The notes under the pieces are model-generated. The model worked only from the letters and a program-made list of their open reading frames with translations. It was not told the DNA's origin and did no database searches. Position numbers and translations under genes: made by a program. Shown here piece after piece: positions 35,208 to 41,699 of a DNA stretch of 41,699 bases. This stretch comes from Holosporales bacterium (GTDB taxonomy: Bacteria > Pseudomonadota > Alphaproteobacteria > RUG11792). Location: NCBI GenBank assembly GCA_031266135.1, contig JAISBP010000006.1:1-41699 (forward strand), written 5' to 3'. The stretch's first letter is position 1. Every line of letters starts with the position of its first letter.

Positions 35208-35711
35208 ATGAAAAAGAATGTATTGCACAAAGTTTGTATGGGAATCATCCTTTGCATCGCCGGATGTCAGAGAGTGTATAGCGCAACTGCCGTTGGAGGG
35301 GATGGGATACCACTGGTGTCGAATGACGATTTGATTTATATTCGTGCCGAGCTTTCAGTCCTCTGCTCACTGAAGGATCCAAGATCAGCTTCTGCTCTAC
35401 GTGAGGACCCTTACGGATTTTATAACACTGCTGACTTCCGCTCCAAAAACGTATTATTTTGGCTGAAAAAACATTTTGGTACCAGTAGCCAGATATATGA
35501 TAAAGTCTGGCGAGGCTACTGCGAGTTATGTAAAGCCAAACGGATAGCTGAGGCATACGACAAAAGAAACAAGACGCCAAAAAAATGGACGGACGGAGAC
35601 ATAGACGGAACAATGAGATCCTTAGAAGACTTATATATGTTCATACCATTCATTACAACAAATGTTGAAAGGATAGTGGATCGAATGGCTATAGCCAGCA
35701 CGAAGCACTAG
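35208..35711 (+). CDS. Putative lipoprotein, first member of a tandem secreted-protein family
   Basis: 167 aa. The N-terminus MKKNVLHKVCMGIILCIAGC ends in a lipobox-like IAGC, so it may be a lipoprotein with Cys20 lipidated. The mature domain is mostly helical. The N-terminal pattern MKKNxLxKxCMGI is shared with the genes at 35981, 36561 (fragment), 36805 and 37375 (remnant). Its body is only distantly similar to them (VLFWLKKHFGTSSQIYDKVW against VLLYTETELNLSILDRARIS). It has its own promoter with an upstream operator-like dyad. Function is unknown. Confidence 0.7.
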   Translation: MKKNVLHKVCMGIILCIAGCQRVYSATAVGGDGIPLVSNDDLIYIRAELSVLCSLKDPRSASALREDPYGFYNTADFRSKNVLFWLKKHFGTSSQIYDKVWRGYCELCKAKRIAEAYDKRNKTPKKWTDGDIDGTMRSLEDLYMFIPFITTNVERIVDRMAIASTKH

Positions 35712-35744
35712 TAGGGAAATAATATCTTCTATAGAGCGTCCGAG

Positions 35745-35900
35745 TCAATGAACTGCTTTCCAATCCTACAGAATCAGATTTTATGGAGGGAGAGCCGGCC
35801 CGCAGAACTGTAGTATCCTTAGGTGCACACCAAGGAGATGAATAACAATTATTCGAGAACCCGTCAGTATAGACGTCTATCGATCAGACACGATACAGTT
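35745..35900 (+). repeat. R1 palindromic repeat, copy D
   Basis: It lies 34 bp after the stop of the lipoprotein gene. Its frame reads ELLSNPTESDFMEGE, then VVSLGAHQGDE and a stop, matching copies A and B. The palindrome is degenerate here (AGGTGCACACCA in place of TGGTGTACACCA). Further on, ATTCGAG and TATAGACGTC match copy B. It is more decayed than copy B. Confidence 0.7.
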
Positions 35901-35922
35901 GAGTATTATTATATATAAAATA

Positions 35923-35931
35923 TGCTATAAT
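35923..35931 (+). promoter_or_regulatory. Extended -10 promoter of the gene at 35981
   Basis: TGCTATAAT (TG at 35923-35924, TATAAT at 35926-35931) has a perfect extended -10. No good -35 at 17 bp is seen. It lies just downstream of R1 copy D. Confidence 0.55.
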
Positions 35932-35980
35932 TAAGAAATAGGGGAGAGAAAAGAGAGAAATTCAAAAGGTGGGGAGGAAC

Positions 35981-36475
35981 ATGAAAAAGAATATATTAAA
36001 CAAGATTTGCATGGGTATTGTTACGTGCCTTGTGGTATGCAAGGGAGGTAATTGCGCTATACAGCATTATAATCCAGGAAGATTCAGCTTTATGCCTGAT
36101 TATGGACAGGGGTATAGGGAAACTTATGGCGATGCTTATATCTCTGCCAGAGCAGGTGCGCGCGTTCTGCACGAACTTGTCAGGGAGGATGGAATTCGGT
36201 TTGCGAGGCTCTTTCCTTACCCATACTTTTTGACAGCCTCGTCATCTTCTTGGGATGTGCTGCTTTATACTGAAACTGAATTGAATCTAAGTATATTAGA
36301 TCGTGCCCGTATATCTCAGGGTTATGCCGATGTGTTATGGGCTTGTGTATCAGCATCCGAGGCTCAGAGTGGGAGTCGTGGCATTGCCGATAGACTGAAC
36401 TATGGCGCTCTTTTAGAAAGAGATATTGAAACGGTATGGGCGGTAGACAATTTCGCCAGAAGGATTTTCCGGTAA
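35981..36475 (+). CDS. Secreted protein, tandem family member 2
   Basis: 164 aa. The start ATG is at 35981, with GGGAGGAAC directly upstream; an earlier in-frame start is less likely. The signal peptide is MKKNILNKICMGIVTCLVVC. The mature domain (ARVLHELVREDGIRFARLF; ISQGYADVLWACVSASEAQ; ends DNFARRIFR) is clearly paralogous to the protein at 36805 (ends YDYARRIFP). It is helical, with conserved aromatic and arginine positions. No known family is recognised. Confidence 0.75.
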   Translation: MKKNILNKICMGIVTCLVVCKGGNCAIQHYNPGRFSFMPDYGQGYRETYGDAYISARAGARVLHELVREDGIRFARLFPYPYFLTASSSSWDVLLYTETELNLSILDRARISQGYADVLWACVSASEAQSGSRGIADRLNYGALLERDIETVWAVDNFARRIFR

Positions 36476-36560
36476 ACTGACTTTGATTATGCGTATACGG
36501 CCTAGACAGTCTTCGCAAATGCCAACTTTACAGTACAATCAAAAAGGGAGGAGTATAAAA

Positions 36561-36747
36561 ATGAATACGTTAAACCAGATTTGTATGGGCGTTGTTGCAT
36601 GCCTTATGGTGTACTGGAACGGTGATTGTAGTAGTCTGGATGGAAACGACTCTAGAAGCTAATAATAGACGAAGATCTTTAGACTATCTAAGCAGAGCTA
36701 GAGGTGTTATCGCAGCATTGATCAGGAATGCCGAAAAAGTTTTCTGA
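36561..36747 (+). pseudogene. Truncated member of the tandem secreted family
   Basis: ATG 36561 with GGGAGGAG upstream gives MNTLNQICMGVVACLMVYWN, a family signal peptide, but a TAA ends it after 33 residues. One base later the next frame reads RRRSLDYLSRARGVIAALIR and then NAEKVF to TGA 36745-36747, matching the SARAGARVLHELVREDG region of the intact copies. It is therefore a frameshifted and C-terminally deleted copy. Confidence 0.65.
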
Positions 36748-36804
36748 TAATCAGCAAGTAATTGGGGAGGTAGCCTTAATACCTTTTCTAAAGTGGGGAG
36801 AAAT

Positions 36805-37344
36805 ATGAAAAAGAATGTATTGAGTAAAGTTTGCGTGGATGTTATTGCAGGCCTCGTAACATGCCAGAGTGGGGATTGTATGGACCTACCGGATAATCTA
36901 TCAAGAATGACGAGAAGGTCCACTTCTATGACAGATCTTAGACCGGCATATATGCCGACTGATGATGAAGGTGTTCAGGATAGTCCTGCTGCAATCGCTG
37001 CCAAGGCAGGTATAGCAGACCTGAGCTATCTTGTCAGGACGACTGATGGAGAGTTGTTCGGTCGAGTTCACCCTCACGCCTATTTTACGAGAGCAAAAGC
37101 AGCTGGGTGGCACATACTGAGTTATGTAGTAAATGTATTGAAATTGCACGGGTTAGACATGGCTCGTATAGCTCGAAGTTATACCGATATAACATGGGCT
37201 ACTTATTTCGCAGAAGTGGCTGAGGATGCAATAGATAGGCGTTTTTGGGGGCCAGTCGATATAGCAGATTATCATGGTTTTCTGGAGGAAGATATAGAAG
37301 CAGTCAGGGCGTTATACGATTATGCCAGAAGAATTTTCCCTTAA
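36805..37344 (+). CDS. Secreted protein, tandem family member 4
   Basis: 179 aa. The ATG at 36805 follows GGGGAG. The signal peptide is MKKNVLSKVCVDVIAGLVTC. The mature domain (LSYLVRTTDGELFGRVHPHA; YF; IARSYTDITWATYFAEVAED; ends ALYDYARRIFP) aligns along most of its length with the 35981 protein, including the conserved Asp/Glu-rich segment before the C-terminus (LEEDIEAV against LERDIETV). It has an additional Ser/Thr-Arg-rich linker after the signal peptide. Probably periplasmic or exported, function unknown. Confidence 0.75.
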   Translation: MKKNVLSKVCVDVIAGLVTCQSGDCMDLPDNLSRMTRRSTSMTDLRPAYMPTDDEGVQDSPAAIAAKAGIADLSYLVRTTDGELFGRVHPHAYFTRAKAAGWHILSYVVNVLKLHGLDMARIARSYTDITWATYFAEVAEDAIDRRFWGPVDIADYHGFLEEDIEAVRALYDYARRIFP

Positions 37345-37374
37345 ACTGACCTTAATTCCCAAAGTGGGAGGAAC

Positions 37375-37458
37375 ATAAAAAAGAATGTATTGAGTAATGG
37401 TTGCATGTTCGTTGTCTCACGCGCCTCATGGCATTTGAAAACAAGCTCTAATAACTAG
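37375..37458 (+). pseudogene. Signal-peptide remnant of a fifth family copy (start codon lost)
   Basis: After GGGAGGAAC, the place of the ATG reads ATA (37375-37377), followed by codons for KKNVLSNGCMFVV, as in MKKNVLSKVC of the 36805 gene. A TAG ends it at 37456-37458. It looks like the 5' end of a duplicated copy that has lost its start and body. Confidence 0.6.
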
Positions 37459-37474
37459 ACTAGGGGATTTTATC

Positions 37475-38335
37475 ATGAATAGATTGATTATATTGATAAT
37501 TGCTATGCTACAGGGAACGGCAATGGCCGCATCGCCAGAATGTTTTTTCAGACTAGATTCACTGGCCAGTACGATCTTTGCGCTACGTGAAGCACCCGAT
37601 CTAGATCATCAAAAATTGATTGAAATGGCAAGTGAGGCCGGACGATTCCCATCAAAGGTATTTTCCGAATTGGTTCAACTTCATGGTGCGGCTGGCCCAG
37701 AATCCGACATCACGAAGATGGGCGAGACAATTAACATCATACTTAAGCGGGGTGAATACCCGTTACTCAGTGCCCTAATCTATAACGAAGAACCCACAGT
37801 CTATGTTCATGATTTTCTCGAGGGTATCCAGAGGGCCGCCAGGGAATCACTGTTGTGTATAGAGGATGTATCTCGAGACAGACGCGATGCTAGGTGCACA
37901 CTTTACCATATGGAAATTCGTGCTAGACTGGCATGTCAGTGTCCGTCCTTTGAGGATTTTACAAAGACTATCGCAGCAATATTAAAACCGCTCCCGGATG
38001 CATCTCTTGCAACCCAAATGATATGTGCACTGAATCCAACTCTGGGCCAACTCGAGGAGAGTGAGTTCGGAGAGTTGGTAGAACAACTGGTGAATTTGTT
38101 TAATAATTACGAACAATCTCGTCCTAAGAATTATTTGATACAGACCCCTGGTGATATCGTGGACGAAATAAATACGTACTACATCAGACAACGTCTGCCA
38201 CAACAAATCGGAAACAAAGCTCCAATCATCATAGGTGTTGCACAAAGACTGCTTCCAAAAGTACTCCGATATGATCTCATAACAGATGCCCTACCAGATG
38301 TAATGAAGGAAGTAGTTACGTCGCATATACCTTGA
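37475..38335 (+). CDS. Secreted hypothetical helical protein
   Basis: 286 aa. The signal peptide is MNRLIILIIAMLQGTAMA. The mature part is almost entirely helical with repeated Leu/Ile heptad-like segments (KLIEMASEAGRFPSKVFSEL; FGELVEQLVNLFNNYEQ; RLLPKVLRYDLITDALPD), and five cysteines. It does not belong to the preceding tandem family by its N-terminus. Its stop codon abuts repeat R2 copy 3, which could shape the transcript end. No family recognised. Confidence 0.7.
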   Translation: MNRLIILIIAMLQGTAMAASPECFFRLDSLASTIFALREAPDLDHQKLIEMASEAGRFPSKVFSELVQLHGAAGPESDITKMGETINIILKRGEYPLLSALIYNEEPTVYVHDFLEGIQRAARESLLCIEDVSRDRRDARCTLYHMEIRARLACQCPSFEDFTKTIAAILKPLPDASLATQMICALNPTLGQLEESEFGELVEQLVNLFNNYEQSRPKNYLIQTPGDIVDEINTYYIRQRLPQQIGNKAPIIIGVAQRLLPKVLRYDLITDALPDVMKEVVTSHIP

Positions 38336-38415
38336 TACAAATCTAGAAGGCAGGTGAGCCCCGGATTGGTTGGAGTTTCAGGATGGTGTATAAGAAAATA
38401 GCATAAAAACACAGC
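38336..38415 (-). repeat. R2 interspersed repeat, copy 3 (inverse, short)
   Basis: On the minus strand it reads TTTTTATGCTATTTTCTTAT then ACACCATCC, a diverged C-rich segment, and CCGGGGCTCACCTGCCTTCT, matching copy 1 (2470-2535). The AT-rich flanks shared by copies 1 and 2 are absent. It begins at the base after the stop of the gene at 37475. Confidence 0.7.
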
Positions 38416-38497
38416 TATAAAAACGGTATTGTATCGATCACGAAAAGGCCTTAAAATTAACGTGGTTATATACTTTATTCATTTGAGGAGTTAACGC

Positions 38498-39043
38498 TTG
38501 GCGAAGGTGGCCAATACTAAACGGCAAAATCCTGTTCTTCAGGTTCAACCAATCAATGAAAATATCAAGTTCGGTGAGGTTAGGTTGATAGATGTGAGCG
38601 GCAATCCCGTCGGTATCGTCCCAATTGGTGAAGCGTTGGATATGGCGCGTGAGGCGTCGTTGGACTTGGTCCTGGTGTCGGAAGAATCTATTCCGCCGGT
38701 GTGCAAGATCCTCGATTATGGTAAGTATAAATATGAATTGCAAAAGAAGAAGACTGAATCGAGGAAGAAACAGAAGGTAGTTAACCTCAAGGAGATACAA
38801 GTTCGCCCCTCCATAGGTGATAATGATCTACTCATCAAATGCAAATCCATCAAGAAATTCATCGAAGAAGATGGCGATAAAGTGAAGGTAATCCTCCGCT
38901 TTAGAGGGCGAGAGTTAAGTCGGCAAGAAATGGGGCATGAAGTAATCAAGAGGATTCTGGAGTATTGCAAAGAATTTGCGAAGGAAGAATCCGCTACAAA
39001 ATTGGAAGGTTCAGTCATCACGACTGTTCTATCTAAAAAATAG
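38498..39043 (+). CDS. infC: Translation initiation factor IF-3
   Basis: 181 aa. The N-domain has PINENIKFGEVRLIDVSGNP and IPPVCKILDYGKYKYE; the C-domain has KEIQVRPSIGDNDL, KVILRFRGREL and HEVIKRIL. It guards start-codon selection on the 30S subunit. The start codon is TTG with GAGGAG upstream. A non-ATG start on infC is known to allow feedback control by IF-3 in E. coli (AUU), so the TTG could serve the same purpose. rpmI and rplT, usual downstream neighbours, are missing; secG follows after 11 bp. Confidence 0.95.
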   Translation: MAKVANTKRQNPVLQVQPINENIKFGEVRLIDVSGNPVGIVPIGEALDMAREASLDLVLVSEESIPPVCKILDYGKYKYELQKKKTESRKKQKVVNLKEIQVRPSIGDNDLLIKCKSIKKFIEEDGDKVKVILRFRGRELSRQEMGHEVIKRILEYCKEFAKEESATKLEGSVITTVLSKK

Positions 39044-39054
39044 AGGGAAATAAT

Positions 39055-39483
39055 ATGGGTATACTGATAGCGATTCACGTTTTCGTCACGTTGTTACTGA
39101 TATTCATCGTATTGATTCAGAAGAATGAAGGGGGAAGTTCATTGTTCGCCAATAGTGGGGGTGGCAATATGTTCAGTGCCAGGGGTGCGTCGAACCTCCT
39201 CACCAAGGCCACGTGGATCCTATCGACCATCTTCCTGTTGAATTGCATACTGATGGCAACGATTGCTTCATACGAAATAAAGGATACTCAATCAATCATT
39301 GAGCATAAGCAGGAGCAGAGGGCAAAGAAACAGCAGCAGCAGCAGCCCAAGGAATCTAAGGACGAAAATGTAGCTGAATCAAATAGTAAAGCGCCAGACA
39401 GTACGAAATCTGGCATTTCTCCTGGTGATAAGGATTTGGATACTCCCGCAAAACCCGCCAAAAAGGAATCGAAACAAAAGTGA
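39055..39483 (+). CDS. secG: Preprotein translocase subunit SecG
   Basis: 142 aa. It has two transmembrane helices (about 4-22 and 50-70) linked by the conserved GGSSLFANSGGGNMFSARGA loop with TKATWIL after it. It assists SecYEG-mediated export, relevant to the many secreted proteins around. The C-terminal tail beyond about 75 is long, charged and Gln/Lys-rich, with a run of five Gln from a (CAG)5 tract. GAGGG precedes the ATG. The stop overlaps the GTG start of fabZ (GTGA). Confidence 0.93.
   Translation: MGILIAIHVFVTLLLIFIVLIQKNEGGSSLFANSGGGNMFSARGASNLLTKATWILSTIFLLNCILMATIASYEIKDTQSIIEHKQEQRAKKQQQQQPKESKDENVAESNSKAPDSTKSGISPGDKDLDTPAKPAKKESKQK
39331..39345 (+). repeat. (CAG)5 trinucleotide tract in secG
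   Basis: Five perfect CAG codons encode five Gln in the SecG tail. Such tracts can change copy number by slippage without breaking the frame. Confidence 0.8.
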
Positions 39484-39944
39484 CCTCGAAGATCTTATCG
39501 ATCGAAGATATAAAGGCGATCATTCCGCATCGGTATCCCTTCTTGATGATCGATTCGATTCGGGATATGGAGATTGGGAAATCGTGTGTTGCCCATAAGA
39601 ACGTGACGAATAATGAATGGTATTTCATGGGTCATTTCCCTAATTATCCAATCATGCCTGGAGTCCTGATAATCGAAGCGATGGCTCAGGCTGCTGGCGT
39701 CCTGGCGTTTTCCACTCTCTTTTCAGAGGGTGTTTGCAAGGCCGGAGATTCTGATTTCGTTTACTTTACCTCCATTGAAAACGCTAAATTTAGGAAACCG
39801 GTTGTACCGGGTGATATCCTGAGGATAGAGGTTTGTATTACACAAAGACGTGGTAATAAATTCTGGAAATTTAATGCACGGGCATATGTTGGGGACGACC
39901 TATCCGATGAGGCGGATTTCCGTGCCATGATTCCCGAACATTGA
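39480..39944 (+). CDS. fabZ: 3-hydroxyacyl-ACP dehydratase FabZ
   Basis: 154 aa hot-dog-fold dehydratase of type II fatty-acid synthesis. It has IIPHRYPFLMIDSI, the catalytic His in MGHFPNYPIMPGVLIIEAMAQ-type sequence and its Glu in the same motif, then KFRKPVVPGDILRIEV. The start is GTG overlapping the secG stop. It normally sits between lpxD and lpxA; here lpxA follows after 12 bp but lpxD is replaced by secG. Confidence 0.95.
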   Translation: MTSKILSIEDIKAIIPHRYPFLMIDSIRDMEIGKSCVAHKNVTNNEWYFMGHFPNYPIMPGVLIIEAMAQAAGVLAFSTLFSEGVCKAGDSDFVYFTSIENAKFRKPVVPGDILRIEVCITQRRGNKFWKFNARAYVGDDLSDEADFRAMIPEH

Positions 39945-39956
39945 GGACAAATTAAA

Positions 39957-40778
39957 ATGTACGAAAATGCATGGGTACACCCTACGGCCATCATCGAAGA
40001 TGGAGCATCCATAGGCGATGACGCTTCAGTGGGACCGTATTGCTGTATCGGGAAAGATGTTGTGATCGGTAGTAATGTCACCCTTAAATCTCATGTAGTG
40101 ATCACGGGAGATACCACCATCGGTGCCAATTCCACGATTTTCCCGTTTGCTTCATTGGGGCATACCCCGCAGGATTTGAAGTATAAGGGTGAGCAGGCCC
40201 GGCTAGAAATTGGTCATGATACCGTGATCAGAGAATACGTCACGGCTCATATAGGGACCGAGGGCGGCGGTATGCTCACCAAGATAGGGAATGATTGCCT
40301 GATCATGGCGTATTGCCACGTGGCGCACGATTGTGTCATCGGGGATCACGTCGTCCTGGTTAATGGGGTCAATCTATCGGGGCACGTCACAATTGGTGAC
40401 AGGGCGATCATAGGCGGTATGTCCGTCGTGAAGCAATTCATCAGGATCGGACAGCACGCGATGATCGGTGGCTTCACCGGAGTGGACCGGGACGTCATAC
40501 CATATGGGATCGTCAGGAGCGATAGGGTCACCACCCTCAAGGGCCTCAACATAATCGGCCTAAAACGCTTTGGATTCGAAATCGATGAAATTAAGACGAT
40601 GCTAGAAGCGTATCGTGAGATGTTCGAAAGCGAAGAGAGTAAGGCGCACTTCACCAAGAATATAGAGGAAGTGCGTCTAAAATATATAGGCAATAAAAAC
40701 GTGACCAAGATCATCGAATTTATACAGGGGGCCACTAAGAACCCGATCTGTACGGCAGTCTCTGCCGAAGTTTATTGA
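39957..40778 (+). CDS. lpxA: UDP-N-acetylglucosamine acyltransferase LpxA
   Basis: First committed step of lipid A synthesis: transfers a hydroxyacyl chain from ACP to UDP-GlcNAc. It is 273 aa, with left-handed beta-helix hexapeptide repeats along the first two-thirds and a helical C-terminus. MAYCHVAHDC contains His121 and the catalytic His124 (His125 in E. coli). ASLGHTPQDLKYKGEQARLE and NIIGLKRFGF are family signatures. The following lpxI/lpxB genes are absent. Its presence implies an LPS-type outer membrane. Confidence 0.96.
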   Translation: MYENAWVHPTAIIEDGASIGDDASVGPYCCIGKDVVIGSNVTLKSHVVITGDTTIGANSTIFPFASLGHTPQDLKYKGEQARLEIGHDTVIREYVTAHIGTEGGGMLTKIGNDCLIMAYCHVAHDCVIGDHVVLVNGVNLSGHVTIGDRAIIGGMSVVKQFIRIGQHAMIGGFTGVDRDVIPYGIVRSDRVTTLKGLNIIGLKRFGFEIDEIKTMLEAYREMFESEESKAHFTKNIEEVRLKYIGNKNVTKIIEFIQGATKNPICTAVSAEVY

Positions 40779-40939
40779 AGAGTTTCATCGTCCGTCCATG
40801 GTGAATAAGAGAGAATGAGGCCAGAAGCGGGATCGTCCTCATCCCAGAGGAATACGGAACTTGCTTCACATTCATCAACGATAGGGGAAGGAGGAACTTC
40901 GCACCGTCCCTCCTCTCTTGATTTACCCTAATGGTTGAA

Positions 40940-41575
40940 CTACTTGCCTTCCCTGAGTGCCGTTAGATAGTCCGCGTTTGCTGCTCGAATTTCGTTTACG
41001 AAGTTCTGCATGCTTGTGGTAGTTTGTTGATTTGCTGTGATAATGGATTCCAACCAAGCGATGAGCCCGGCTATTGTTGTGACCAGGCAGTCTGGTTGAT
41101 CTGTCGATTTGACAGTGACTGGGTCCCCGGTTAGCGTTGGAGACAGTAACGTTGCCAATGGGTTCCCTCCCACGAATGCCTGGATTGCGCTCCGATCATG
41201 TGGCCCCCACTGGGGCGATACTCGGAGGTATTCTACTTGAGGTATTGATGAAGGAGTCAATTCAGTTATTGACCGGCGGAGCACATCTTGCTCCTGGGAT
41301 TGGAGATGTATCACTTTTTCCAATCCCTCTATGTGCGTGACCACCAGTTCCTGCCTGAGATCTGGGACCGGCGTTGGCTGTACTTCTATCGGAGGGCCGT
41401 TAAATAGTGGGGTGGATATCGGTTGTCTCCCGTATAAAAAATCCAGAATGTCTTTCTCTTGGTTGGGTGTCCATCCGCCCAGGGGGACTGGACCTGACTC
41501 CGATGGAATTACTCCTGGGGTGGCTGGTATCGGGTCTGAAGCCGCTTCCGCTCCACTCGAAATGATTCCTAACAT
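40940..41575 (-). CDS. Hypothetical protein with a duplicated domain
   Basis: 211 aa, not recognised. Two related segments are visible: residues 35-103 (WTPNQEKDILDFLYGRQPIS ... LVVTHIEGLEKVI) and 123-191 (WGPHDRSAIQAFVGGNPLAT ... LVTTIAGLIAWLESI), sharing W-x-P, a helix, G-x-P, and a final Leu-rich helix. The N-terminus (MLGIISSGAEAAS) is short and only weakly hydrophobic, so export is uncertain. The first in-frame stop upstream is six codons before the ATG, so no longer start exists. The gene is convergent with lpxA; a 6-bp stem AGGAGG/CCTCCT (40889-40914) in the gap could be a weak terminator. Confidence 0.65.
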   Translation of the reverse strand: MLGIISSGAEAASDPIPATPGVIPSESGPVPLGGWTPNQEKDILDFLYGRQPISTPLFNGPPIEVQPTPVPDLRQELVVTHIEGLEKVIHLQSQEQDVLRRSITELTPSSIPQVEYLRVSPQWGPHDRSAIQAFVGGNPLATLLSPTLTGDPVTVKSTDQPDCLVTTIAGLIAWLESIITANQQTTTSMQNFVNEIRAANADYLTALREGK

Positions 41576-41618
41576 TGTTGCTAGGTCCTGTTAGGAAATT
41601 TTATATTTGGCAGAAAGT

Positions 41619-41663
41619 GTGGTATATAGTTGTTAATTTGATCTTAAACACAACATATACCAC
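41619..41663. promoter_or_regulatory. Imperfect inverted repeat between divergent genes
   Basis: GTGGTATATAGTTGT (41619-41633) and ACAACATATACCAC (41650-41663) are complementary except for one extra base. The dyad lies between the leftward gene at 41575 and a probable rightward gene at 41666. It could be an operator or the inner end of an insertion element. Confidence 0.4.
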
Positions 41664-41665
41664 TC

Positions 41666-41699
41666 ATGAAATATTACATATCTGAGAAAGATTGGCAAG
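41666..41699 (+). CDS. Start of a rightward gene, cut by the window edge
   Basis: ATG 41666 opens MKYYISEKDWQ before the window ends. The N-terminus resembles the starts of some IS5-type transposases (xYxISDEQW), but eleven residues are too few to be sure. No strong ribosome binding site is seen. Confidence 0.3.
   Translation, partial: MKYYISEKDWQ

Noticed and set aside
35208-37458. CRISPR-like or tandem DNA repeat
   Set aside because: The repeated units are diverged protein-coding paralogs with long, irregular spacing, not short direct repeats.

Overview
The window looks like a chromosomal segment of a reduced alphaproteobacterium, most likely an intracellular symbiont of the Holosporales/Rickettsiales type. 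This is an inference from gene content: an rsmH-ftsL-ftsI fragment of the division cluster, CarD, an endonuclease-type MutL, an orphan pntB, many orphan secreted proteins, broken genes and Rickettsia-like interspersed palindromic repeats. No rRNA is present, so the lineage cannot be fixed from this sequence alone.

Layout. 1-4071: start of topA (leftward), then ftsH and glmM, separated by two nested repeats (R1 and R2). 4125-7095: a secreted-protein gene broken at a C7 tract, an IS110-type transposase relic, nth, and another R1 copy. 7176-10992: an MFS/MHS transporter, tRNA-Gln(CTG), a secreted protein and pntB. 11310-14263: rsmH-ftsL-ftsI. 14357-16013: a small inverted-repeat element, a secreted protein with a duplicated domain, and carD. 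16047-21414: a tightly packed leftward operon rne - M48 protease - uvrD, with an R1 fragment inside the rne frame. 21635-30690: a secreted protein, mutL, xseB, typA, a putative outer-membrane protein with a strong terminator, dnaQ and priA. 30845-33403: a broken secreted gene, a second R2 copy and two orphan secreted proteins. 33551-34978: tdk, mlaD and rsfS (leftward). 35208-38335: a tandem family of short secreted proteins, some intact and some decayed, with another R1 copy, then another secreted protein and a third R2 copy. 38498-40778: infC-secG-fabZ-lpxA. 40940-41699: a protein with a duplicated domain and the start of a further gene.

The recognisable genes cover membrane proteolysis (ftsH), envelope precursors (glmM, ftsI, fabZ, lpxA, mlaD), protein export (secG), DNA repair and replication restart (nth, uvrD, mutL, xseB, dnaQ, priA), RNA decay (rne), and translation (infC, typA, rsfS, rsmH, tRNA-Gln). 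Between them lie about ten orphan genes with signal peptides, several duplicated or broken, which is the pattern expected of a fast-evolving host-interaction repertoire.

The most notable signal is R1, a palindromic repeat of about 190 bp that keeps an open frame. It sits just behind ftsH and nth, lies in frame inside rne, and appears to supply the N-terminal residues of GlmM and Nth. It resembles in behaviour the Rickettsia palindromic elements. A second repeat, R2, is inserted within one R1 copy.
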